Assembly (NCBI GenBank): GCA_039707655.1
Contig: CM077665.1
Coordinates: 440,943,531 to 441,007,530, forward strand
Reading direction: 5' to 3'
Source: Elymus sibiricus
Lineage: Eukaryota; Streptophyta; Magnoliopsida; Poales; Poaceae
DNA: 64,000 nucleotides
The notes below the pieces were generated by a model. The model had not been told where the DNA came from, did not search any database, and saw only the letters and a list, made by a program, of their open reading frames with translations. Position numbers and translations under genes: made by a program. Shown here piece by piece: positions 12,834-22,056 of the stretch; position 1 is the first letter of the stretch, and each line of letters begins with the position of its first letter.

Positions 12834-13425
12834 TGTCGGGGATATTACCCATGGTTTGACCCGGCCAGGAGAATGACCCGGCCCATCATTTGGCGGCTTA
12901 TACGGGCGCCGTGTTTTATCGGGTCAACCTGGACGGCAAGGCCCAAGGCCCGGCGTGCACCCCGGCGGAAGGCGGCTCATAGAGAGGCCAGGAGGGCCGG
13001 CTCACAGAGAAGGCCCAAGAAGAGGAAAAAATTCCCTCACACGGGAAACAAGACCCGAATTAGGATTCAAGAAAGACTAGTCCTAATCCTAGTCCTAGTA
13101 GGACTCTACATGTAAGCCTACCCCTTCAACTTATATAAGGAGGGGCAAGGCGCCCCAAGAGGGACAAGTTCAAGTCATTAGAGATAGACAGATTAGAAAC
13201 CCTCGAGACTAGAGGTAGCGATCCCGCACCCTTGTAATCGAGATCATCCTCATCATCAATACACACAAAGCAGGACGTAGGCTTTTACCTCCATAGGAGG
13301 GGCCGAACCTGGGTAAAACTCACGTCTCTCGATTCCGACCAACCCCGTTCAAGCCGCCACCTAGTTGCGATGGCCTCACACCTAAGTTCTCTCACGAGGA
13401 CATCTGCCGTGACAAAACCACGACA
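12834..13425 (+). repeat. 5' LTR of the non-autonomous element
   Basis: The LTR starts TGTCGGGGATATTACCC and ends AAAACCACGACA. A TATA-like ACTTATATAAGG at about 13128-13139 marks the promoter. By eye it differs from the 3' LTR at about 15 of 592 positions, nearly all transitions. Confidence 0.95.
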
Positions 13426-13426
13426 G

Positions 13427-13446
13427 TTGGCGCCCACTGTGGGGCT
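13427..13446 (+). other. Primer binding site
   Basis: TTGGCGCCCACTGTGGGGC begins two bases after the LTR end. Sites of this TGGCGCC type are usual for Ty3-gypsy elements of grasses. The exact tRNA cannot be named without a comparison. Confidence 0.8.
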
Positions 13447-14637
13447 AGTGCACGGTGGTGTTCTGCTCTTGAAGGGATCTCTTCACGGATCGAGAAGCTC
13501 GCTATGTGCCGCAAGAAGAAGAGCCGGCGTAGAAGATCACATCATCTCCGTAAACAACGGTCGAAACAACATATACGATATTCGAGATCAAGACAAAATT
13601 AGGGTTCCGTGGTGTGCGCCGTCGCAAGTCGCCACAGGATTTCCACCGCGTGAGCCGCCGTGCCCGAGATTGAGATGAGAGAATTAGGGTTATCGTGCGC
13701 CGCCGCGCGCGCCTGGGCGATCCGTCGATTCCGACTGGAGATCGATTTCTGCAACTACTACCGCACTTCACGTCACCGCGTACGTGCCTCTCGGCGTCCC
13801 GTCGAATCCGAGAGCATGTCGTTGCCGAGACCAACAGGAATCGGGTCGACGTATTTTTCCTTAAGCGGCTGTCGTGCGTTAGTCGCCAAAAGACATCGTA
13901 TTCCGCCGGAGAGCGGCGGCACGAGGATGCAGCTGTTGTCGCAGAGTTCTCCGCTGCTCCACGTCCACGTCCCAGATTTCAAGTTCCGAGGGAATCATCA
14001 ACCATTGCTGCTGCTACTTTTTCCTGACGAGAGGACTAATCAAAGTTCAAAGAATCAAGTAGTACCTGCACTACGTCGAGAAGATCAAAAAGCCACGATC
14101 AGCGTTGAGACGATCAAAAACTACGACTACTACTTTGCTCAAACCTGGGAAATATCTGCGACCCGGAGATAGCAACGGAGCGGACTCGGCCTCCATCACC
14201 CATGGCGCCGCCTTGCATCCGAGCCGTCGTGGCCTCGCCTCGCCTCAAGACGACCCGCCAGCGTGGCCGTTGCCGCGCTCCCTGCTAGGCCTTCTGCCTC
14301 GATCCGCTCGCTGCGCCGTGCCCCGGCCAGCTTCGCCTCGCCCTGGCCGCGTCCGTGCCGCTCCGGCCGTCCTCAGGCGCACCTGCGCCCACGCCGTTTC
14401 CTCCCCGCCTCGCTGTCAGCCGGTCACACCCGCCCCTACTGGTTCCCGTGCATATTATTAAAAGGGGTTTGCTGCAAAAAAGTTGGAGCAGGCGCGCCCG
14501 ATGCAAAACTGTGGCCGCTGCAGCCACACCTCCCGTCAAATCAATCTCCACACGAGAGCAAAGGTTGCAGCCCTGAGAATCACTAGGTTGAGGGTCAGAA
14601 CAAAAAAAGGAGAGCAGAGAAGCATCAACTCATAGGT

Positions 14638-14715
14638 CACCAGATGGCACATGATGGCAATCCACTACATCTCATGGCTCTCACCAGATGGCACATGATG
14701 GCAATCCATAATGCT
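14638..14715 (+). repeat. Short tandem duplication
   Basis: The string CACCAGATGGCACATGATGG followed by CAATCCA occurs twice, starting near 14639 and 14688. It lies in the interior of the non-autonomous LTR element. Confidence 0.85.
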
Positions 14716-15239
14716 ATGTAAACAATCAAGAAGGCTACAAAAGTCAACACTATCATGGGCATCCATCCAAATAAGCATTATGGATTAGTTCTACAAGCAC
14801 CAACTCATCATTTGGAAAAAAGTATTATAGTAGAACAAATGACTCCAGTCTGCAGTCTGACGGATTTTTCCTCCGCGGCCTCGACATTTCCAATATGTCC
14901 GACTCCAAAACGTACATGGCAATCAATTCATATCTGTCATTACGAACGACTGAAGACTGCTGCTGCATTCATCATAAAAAGGACAAAAGAAGACCATATG
15001 GGTTCTAATGCCACATCGGAACAACCTAAGTGAGAAGTGCATCTGTACGGGCTATGTTTTTTATTATCCAGCATCATTGTCCGCGTTCATCCGACAAAAA
15101 TACCAAGATAATTACTCATTACAAAAGCGGCATCATATTGTGAGTACGGAGCTCGTGCCAAAATCATCAGTCGGCATCCGTCCACGTCGTGCTATCCGAT
15201 GGACACGCATGCAAACCACCGCCCCTATTGGTCCAGGCT

Positions 15240-15560
15240 ACATCAACATGCCATGACCGACTCGCCATCCGTGCCGGCCTAAAACGCCACGGGCGACTCG
15301 CCGTCCGCGCTGGCCTACAATGACACGGGCGACTCGCCGTCCGCGCCGGCTTACAAACGCCGCGGTCAACTCTCGCATCTGCGCTATCAAGCCGGTTTTG
15401 AACGCCGCGACTGACTTGCACGTCGACATCAACACGCGAGGGGACGCATACACCGGTACGAACCGCCCAATGGACACGCTCAAGCCGCCGCCCCCGCGGA
15501 CCGGTCTACATCAACACGCTGGTGCCGCGCCTGCTCAGTCAAGCCGCCCAATGGACGCAC
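15240..15560 (+). repeat. GC-rich tandem repeats
   Basis: The phrase GGCGACTCGCCGTCCGCGC and near copies recur about every 50-60 bases (about 15255, 15290, 15330). A looser repeat around GCCGCCCAATGGAC follows to 15560. Reading frames here follow repeat composition and are not taken as genes. Confidence 0.7.
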
Positions 15561-16150
15561 GCAAGCCGCCCCCACGGCCCGTCTCCTCTAACAACATGGG
15601 AGCAAAGGAAAAAAATGACATTCAGAATCATGTCTTACGCAACATCACCAAAACAAGCGCCAGCCTCCACTCACACCGGGTTGTTCAATGGATAGACGCA
15701 TTGGCATGTTATCCCAATGATACGATTTACTTCAACATCCCTGGAGAAGCTACAATTTGAGCCGGCCATTATCGAGCTGGCAATTCAAAAGTCAGCGGCA
15801 AAGAAAATGGCCATGGAGGAGCCAGGAGAGCCGGACTACATGAGAATAATAAAGCATGGGTCAAGAGGAATATGAACTCAATTTGGTCACGTCATTTGCC
15901 AAAGATATACGATAAGCATCACGAAGATCATCAACTCGCCACATCGTATCCAGTTTCAATAAATTCCATCCCTCAACCGTGAACTACATGCAGGCTTATG
16001 CCACAGTCAACTATGAAGGCTCTCAAGCCGCCACTTCGAGTCGACTTAAGACTTGGGGGCTACACAGACATGACTCGGCAGATTCAACCGGGCTCAAAAA
16101 TTCTAGAACCCCGGGTCATTACAGGGAAGATAACCCGGTCCCGGGGGCTG

Positions 16151-16310
16151 CTGCCTTATTGGCGAAAAATTAAAAGTCGCCCAAGAGGACTAGCTGCCAC
16201 GATGCGCAGTTCAAACATGGGTGCCCTGCCTTATGGGCGAAAAATTAAATATTGCCAAAGAGGACCAGCTGCCATGATGCACTGTTCAAACATAGGTATC
16301 CTGCTTTATT
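16151..16310 (+). repeat. 75-base tandem repeat
   Basis: CTGCCTTATT at 16151, CTGCCTTATG at 16226 and CTGCTTTATT at 16301 open successive units of exactly 75 bases. Each unit carries GGCGAAAAATTAAA and a later CTGCCA-GATGC segment. There are two full copies and the start of a third. Confidence 0.85.
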
Positions 16311-17220
16311 GGATCATCATATTATCATATTATGATCAATGGAATAAAGCCGGCTTATCTGGACCCCAGATGTTTTGCAGTAGTAGCATTGTCTCTTGTA
16401 TATCCTATGCTGAGCTTTTCCATGATCATAGGTCACTTGGGGGCTTCCAACTCATCGAGTTTAGCTTTCTCACCCTCTTGATCCGGCAAAAACGTCACAA
16501 AATGGTTAAACCTGCCTGTATGCTTGATGCGACTCCGATCAGGTGACCCATGTACTCTTGACAAGTCAATCCATATGGACCCTGAACTTATCAAGGTTAT
16601 AACATCGGCTTGAGTGACGTGAGAGCCTGCTTACAGAGAGCTAGGATAAACCATGGGTTATCACGCCCGCTTCATTGAAGCAAGACTCGAGCCTCGAAAG
16701 CCGGTCTTTATGTCATGCCTTGAAAACTGGCACTTTATATTCTGTTATCATATACATACATCATCCCGCATTGCATCATGCATCATACATACATATCAAG
16801 CCGGCCATCAAACCGAGTTACATCGTAACCTCTGCAGGAACAAATAGATCTTTGATAAACAAAATGGTTGGATCTTCATCATGGTTTATCATAACCAATA
16901 TTAAATGATTGGGGTTTTTCAAGCCAGCTCGGAAGAAATGACTATTCTCGAAAAACCGCCCTATCACATATAATGCCGGGTCATATTATTGACCGGCTCT
17001 TGGATTTTTTTCAAACCTGTGCTCTGTAGTAAACTACATCACTTATGGATTTCTCAAACATATATTTGCCAGGATGCACCATAACCACGGCCAGGGATTT
17101 CATTTCAAGCACAAAGGCATTATTCCAGGATATTCGATAAAATATCGGGTTACAACCACGGTCAAAGATTCATTCAAATCAGATTAAATATTAAATTATG
17201 ATGGGTTATATTATTCTCAC

Positions 17221-17710
17221 ACAGTCCCAAGTCGCTACAGGCAAATGACCCGACACTTGGGGGCTACACTACTCAGATCAAATTTTCTAAAGTCCCAAGT
17301 CGCTGTAGGCATGCGACCCGGCACTTGGGGGCTACAATATTCAGTTGTTTAAACAGATTATAAGGTCCAAATTGAAGACCCGATCCATCACATACTGATG
17401 AGCCGGCCCTTGGGGGCTACACATGTGAAATGCAAGACATTCAGTTTATAACCGGCGACTCAGATGACAACCCGGACTTATCCAAAGTTATCTACCTACA
17501 ACATTCAAAACCAAGTTCAAAGTCCCAGGTTGTTGCAGGCAAAACAACCTGGCACTTGGGGGCTACACTGGCTGAAGTTTTAGACAATTACAAGTCCCAG
17601 GCTGCTGCAGGCAAGACTACCCGGCACTTGGGGGCTACACAGTCAAAGATATTATTGCAAATCACCAAGTCATCATGAACTGATAAACTTGGAGCTTGGG
17701 GGCTACAGGT
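17221..17710 (+). repeat. Recurrent CACTTGGGGGCTACA repeat block
   Basis: The word CTTGGGGGCTACA occurs six times in 490 bases (near 17260, 17320, 17410, 17555, 17628 and 17695). It is usually preceded by AGTCCCA(A/G)G and a GCAGGCAAxxxxACCCGG(C/A) stretch, so most units contain an inverted CCCAAG/CTTGGG pair. The same G-rich ending forms the polypurine tract next to the 3' LTR. The repeats are probably structural, since the frames across them are short. Confidence 0.8.
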
Positions 17711-17839
17711 AATATGGATATATCAAAAAATTGAAGAATACTTTCAAGCTGTCAATTGTGAGCGAGAATGGTCTCATTTCTTGATGGAGGTTTGCAAAGA
17801 TCATCTTCTCCAAGTTATTCATAGAAATGCCCAGAAAGC

Positions 17840-18240
17840 CGACCCAACATCACACGGATTTCTGTATTCCCAATAAATTTTATCAAGTCAACTAGAGTCC
17901 AGTTGTTTGACCCGGCGTCACCAAAGATCATGACCCGACACAGTCTATATAAGCAACTCGGCTTCACAAGATGGCAAGTTCTACATCTATAAATCAGCAA
18001 TATTTTTATCCTAAGTTTGGCATCCGCTACGTCTGATGACCCGTCAAAAATCTCCGCGTCCCATGAAGTGGTTTAACAATGGACAAATTTCTATTCCCAA
18101 TATTTTCATCAAAACCGAAGCAATGAAAAGCCGGCTCAACATCATGTGGATTTCTTATTCCCAAAATTTTCATCAAGCCAAAGCATTGGAGGCCGACTGA
18201 ATGGCATATGGGTGTTTTATTTCCCAATATTTTTCCTGCA
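17840..18240 (+). repeat. Degenerate tandem repeats before the 3' LTR
   Basis: A unit with CCGxCTCAACATCAxxxGGATTT, TATTCCCAA and ATTTTxATCAA recurs near 17845, 18065, 18140 and 18195 with substantial divergence. It lies in the 3' interior of the non-autonomous element. Confidence 0.6.
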
Positions 18241-18420
18241 AAGGACACGGACCAACAAGATGATTGTGAAGACGACTCGTTAATATGAAGAAGAAACCTG
18301 GATTTTCAAGGAGCCACTTCATTAAATTAAGCCGACCAGTGAAGCAAGTTGGTCTCTTAGAATATTTATTATTATTTCAGGAGCTTACCATGAATTAATT
18401 CAAGCTAACCTGGGGGCTAA

Positions 18421-19012
18421 TGTCGGAGATATTACCCACAGTTTGACCCGGCCAGGAGAATGACCCGACCCATCATTTGGCGGCTCATACGGGCGCCGTG
18501 TTTTATCGGGTCAACCTGGACGGCAAGGCCCAAGGCCCGGCGTGCACCCCGGTGAAAGGCGGCTCATAGAGAGGCCAGGAGGGCCGGCTCACAGAGAAGG
18601 CCCAAGAAGAGGAAAGAATTCCCTCACACGAGAAACAAGACCCGAATTACGATTCAAGAAAGACTAGTCCTAATCCTAGTCCTAGTAGGACTCTACATGT
18701 AAGCCTACCCCTTCAACTTATATAAGGAGGGGCAAGGCGCCCCAAGAGGGACAAGTTCAAGTCATTAGAGATAGACAGATTAGAAACCCTCGAGACTAGA
18801 GGTAGCGATCCCGCACCCTTGTAATCGAGATCATCCTCATCATCAATACACATAAAGCAGGACGTAGGCTTTTACCTTCATAGGAGGGACCGAACCTGGG
18901 TAAAACTCACGTCTCTCGATTCCGACCAACCCCGTTTAAGCCGCCACCTAGTTGCGATGGCCTCACACCTAAGTTCTCTCAAGAGGACATCTGCCGTGAC
19001 AAAACCACGACA
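18421..19012 (+). repeat. 3' LTR of the non-autonomous element
   Basis: It has the same 592-base length and the same termini as the 5' LTR. Differences seen include GGGGAT/GGAGAT near the start, CATGGT/CACAGT, GGCCC/GACCC and CACGAGG/CAAGAGG near the end. It is followed by CTATG, the second TSD copy. Confidence 0.95.
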
Positions 19013-19017
19013 CTATG

Positions 19018-19095
19018 CATGAGAGCAAAGGGCCTCATGAAGAGACATGGCGATGGGGATCCAAAGTCAGCATGAGTTGATGGCATGTAAGATCC
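19018..19095 (+). pseudogene. NAM-associated / Harbinger ORF1-like remnant, part 2
   Basis: This 78-base piece lies between the right TSD of the LTR element and the LINE-type insertion. Taking out the inserted element joins it directly to the Lys-rich tail that ends at 12833. It is too short to identify alone, and the assignment rests on the two flanking TSDs. Confidence 0.5.
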
Positions 19096-20902
19096 TCAAA
19101 ACAGGCTTTCGCCCCGCTTTATAGATAAAGCAATGACCAAACAGAGTACACGGCCGAACGATACAAGGTGGAGAGATAGCACCCTTACAAAGTCGATCCC
19201 ACAATAAACGGATCACGTAAACCCCACGCGACAACGCTACCGAAATAGAACACAGGAGGACCCTAGTATAACGCCACGCTACACCCTACACACCTAAGCT
19301 CCACGACGACGCCCTCAGGAGGGGTGCCGACGCAATGCGTCGCCGCCGTCGAGTCCACAATGGACAAAGGTTTTCACCCGGAGCCCGGACACGGAGGGGA
19401 ACACCACGACGACGTCTTCAAGAAGAGAACGGCGCCCACGAGCGTCGCCATCGTCGGCGCCAGAGCGCAGAGCTTTCGCCCGATAGTTCTCGCGTGTCAC
19501 CACGAGGTCTTCAGGAGAAGCATGACGAGATCAGATCCCTAGATCTGGATCGAGGCGCCACCACGAAGACCGAGAGCGCGCCTGAGCTACCTAAAGCCCT
19601 GCCTCTCGCCGCCCACACGACCAAGAGATAATGCCACCACCGCCGCCATGGTGCCCGCCGGAGAGCCGACCATGCAGACCACCTTCCAAGGCCGCTGCCC
19701 CGGCATCCATGCCACGAGACAAAGCCGACCGCCCGCTTCACCATGCACAGACCACGGTTGGTGAAGCCCAGCATCGGCCACCAGGCCAGGGTCGGCGCCA
19801 CCATTGTAGGGGCACCCATGCCTGAAGTCCCCTCCAATCCCAAAGGACCGGGGGAGACATGGCCCAGTGGCTGCCGACGGCCATCGTCGAGCCATCAACT
19901 CAGACGACGCCAAACCCGCGGCCTCCAACACAGATCCGACTGCCGTCACAACACTGTCCCGACCACCACCGTCACAGACCTTCACCAACGCCATAACGAG
20001 AGGACACCCCCAATCAATTTGCAAGCTCCTACCTTGGCCGGAACGGAGGCGGCCCAGAGCCATGACCGACTCCATGGCGACCTAGCGTCGGATGTTGCGC
20101 GAGGAGCATCGAACCCCGGGCAGGAGGACTATGTCAAACTCCCACACCGACGCCCCGTCCGCGTTGCCGGCCAACTACCAGCCAACGCTCCCGGGAGGGC
20201 GGGCGCCGCCCCATCAGATCTGGGCATCTTCAATCTAGATGGGAGGCCGCTCAAGGCAACCGATAGCTCCGTCCAGCGAGCAGCCGCAACCACGGTGCCA
20301 GCCCCACGCCCCCATCGGCTCTCCACGCATCGTCCCGCCACCCCCGTCCGAAGCCAGGGCATCCATCGCCCGTCCGCAGACCTGCCTCCACCCGCCTGTG
20401 GGAAGGACCGTCGGCCACCTCGCTGCCACCACCCGTCGCCCGACGCCCAGGAAGCGCCAGGCCGCGCTGCCCCCAGCCCTCGCCTCAAGAGACCACCGCG
20501 CGCCAGATATGACGCCGCCACAGCCCGTCCCACACGAACCACCGTCCACCATGCTGCCTGAAGCGCAGCCGCCGCGCCAGCTTCGTCCCGAACGCCAGCC
20601 CGCCGTCGCGTCGCGGCGCCCGGCGCCCGCGCCGCGCCCCTGCCGGGGAGACCGGCCCGCGCCGTTCCCATGCCCGCGGAGGAGCGAGAGAGCCTCGCCG
20701 CCGCCGGCTCCGGTCGGGCTTTGCCCGGCCGAGCCCCCTAGCGGCGGCGGGGTGAGGAGGAGGGAGAGGGAGGGTGGTTGCCGGCGGAGCTCGAGGTGCC
20801 CTCCCGGCCGCCTCGCGGGTGGCGGCGCGGGAGGGGATAGGGTTCGGGTCAGGGTGCCTCGCCCGTCCCGATTTCGATAGCTCAGGAAAAATAATGACGC
20901 TC
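19096..20902 (-). mobile_element. LINE-type insertion without ORF2, 16-bp TSD
   Basis: The 16-base string ATGGCATGTAAGATCC is present at 19080-19095 and again at 20903-20918, framing 1807 bases. On the minus strand the element ends with a small hairpin (CTTTATCTATAAAG) and GCGGGGCGAAAGCCTGTTTT, an ending I recognise from grass LINEs. The body is very GC-rich (Pro/Ala/Arg-coding in every frame) and shows no reverse transcriptase. I read it as a LINE leader joined to a LINE 3' end, mobilised by an autonomous relative. The many overlapping frames are composition effects. Confidence 0.75.
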
Positions 20903-20918
20903 ATGGCATGTAAGATCC

Positions 20919-21060
20919 AACTTAAGGAGGATCAGGCGAGAGATGCACACTCCAAATAGAATTGGTTCATCTTGTTGGATCCAAGGCAAATGATGGATCC
21001 AACGGCGCAAGATTTTTGGTGGTACATATGAGGTCTGATCATATGTTCTAGGACCGAAGA
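20919..21060 (+). pseudogene. NAM-associated / Harbinger ORF1-like remnant, part 3
   Basis: After the second TSD copy the sequence reads KIQLKEDQARDAHSK, then MMDPTAQDFWWY with an intervening stop. This resembles the C-terminal end of Harbinger ORF1-type proteins, where a Met-Asp-Pro segment is followed by a WW pair. It fits as the end of the ORF begun at 12262, displaced about 8 kb by two nested insertions. The bases from 21061 to 21416 hold a GA-rich then AT-rich stretch with no recognisable feature. Confidence 0.45.
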
Positions 21061-21416
21061 AGGATGGGACAATGCAAATGCCACAGGAGGAGGGCATAAT
21101 GCACACGCCGTAGGAGGAGGAGGAGACGATGCCTACTACGGCAATACGTGATTTGTACATTGTCGGTTAAATATTTTTGTTCACGGAACTTATCAAAAAC
21201 TATATACATGTTTGCTTGATGTGCTGAATGTTTAAATTTGAAAGAAATTGAAGTGTTCGAATGAGCAGTTTTTTTTCTTACGGATGCTGAGACATGATGA
21301 CTGTGAGTTTGTGCGTTGTCTGTCCAACCTCTGTATCTGTATGAAGCTACGGTGGATGACGATCACATATATGGGATTGTGCTAGAGTTGCTCTAGTTTT
21401 GTTTCCAACGGCGAGA

Positions 21417-21657
21417 TTTTTTTTGAACACAGTACAGACGCAAGCGCTCATATACACGCGCATACACTCACCCCTATGAACGCACACATGCACACCCTAC
21501 CCCTATGAGCACCTCCGAGAGACTGAGCCGGCATATCATCTTGAAATTTACGAAGTCACCGTAGGTACCTCGTCGTCGACGGGAACGTCTCCTCCCACTG
21601 AATGCGCATCGCCGGAAATCCTGAAATAATTCCAGGAATAAATGCGAGCACCTGGAT
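21417..21657 (-). mobile_element. Au-like SINE fragment
   Basis: The sequence between a T-run at 21417-21424 and CCTGGAT at 21651 matches my memory of the Au SINE of wheat and Aegilops, reversed. Landmarks on the plus strand are ACACAGTACAGACGCAAGC, CCCCTATGAGCACCTCCG, GACTGAGCCGGCATATCATC and GGAAATCCTGAAATAATTCC. The tRNA-like head that would carry the B box is truncated just after CACCTGGAT. The A-tail equivalent is the T-run on this strand. Confidence 0.65.
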
Positions 21658-22056
21658 ATTGGATGAACTTCTTTTGTGGGACAGAGATATTGGATGGACT
21701 GGAAGCCCAAAAGAAGATATGGCCAAGGCCCAAGCCCATAACTTCTCAGCGGTAGATTTTCTTTCTCTCTCTCCGACAGTAACTAGTTCGCCCCTCAAAA
21801 AAAAAAAAAAAACAGTAAGTAGTTCGTCACAGGGATGATAGACTCACGCTAACCACCTTCTTCTACTTAACCATCCAAACCCTGCAAACACTGCACGACT
21901 TTAACCCCTGACCCCCCTACCATCAACCCTGCAGCTCTCCGCAACGCCACTGTTCCGCACGCAGACGGCGAAAAGATCACGCGCCTAGGGTTCGGCACCG
22001 CCCTCCATCGAAATCGGCGGCGGCGTCTCGGGCCCTCCGCGCTCCTCCTCGCAGCA
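21658..22056 (+). promoter_or_regulatory. Upstream region of the AHL gene
   Basis: The 399 bases between the SINE and the start codon hold an A-run at about 21799-21813 and a CT-rich, then GC-rich leader. No TATA box is obvious. In-frame stops at 21850 and 21865 with no ATG in between support 22057 as the start. Confidence 0.4.

Larger units (their letters stand above)
12834..19012 (+). mobile_element. Complete non-autonomous LTR retrotransposon
   Basis: Two 592-base LTRs (12834-13425 and 18421-19012) bracket a 4995-base interior. The 5-base TSD CTATG is perfect at 12829-12833 and 19013-19017. A primer site TTGGCGCCCACTGTGGGGC follows the 5' LTR. A purine tract (CTGGGGGCTAA) precedes the 3' LTR. 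The interior has no zinc knuckle, protease, RT, RNase H or integrase, and no frame above about 180 codons. It therefore depends on another element's enzymes, like the large retrotransposon derivatives of cereals. It contains several tandem repeat blocks and a GC-rich segment (about 14200-14440) that could be captured DNA. The primer site type suggests a Ty3-gypsy parent. Confidence 0.93.

Noticed and set aside
17221..17710. CRISPR-like regular repeats
   Set aside because: Unit spacing is irregular (about 60-145 bases), units are degenerate, and the block lies inside a retrotransposon of a plant genome.
19511..20880. Many overlapping long frames (up to 270 codons) on both strands
   Set aside because: They are Pro/Ala/Arg-rich in all frames of a GC-rich LINE-type insertion framed by a TSD. 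No domain is seen, and the openness follows base composition.
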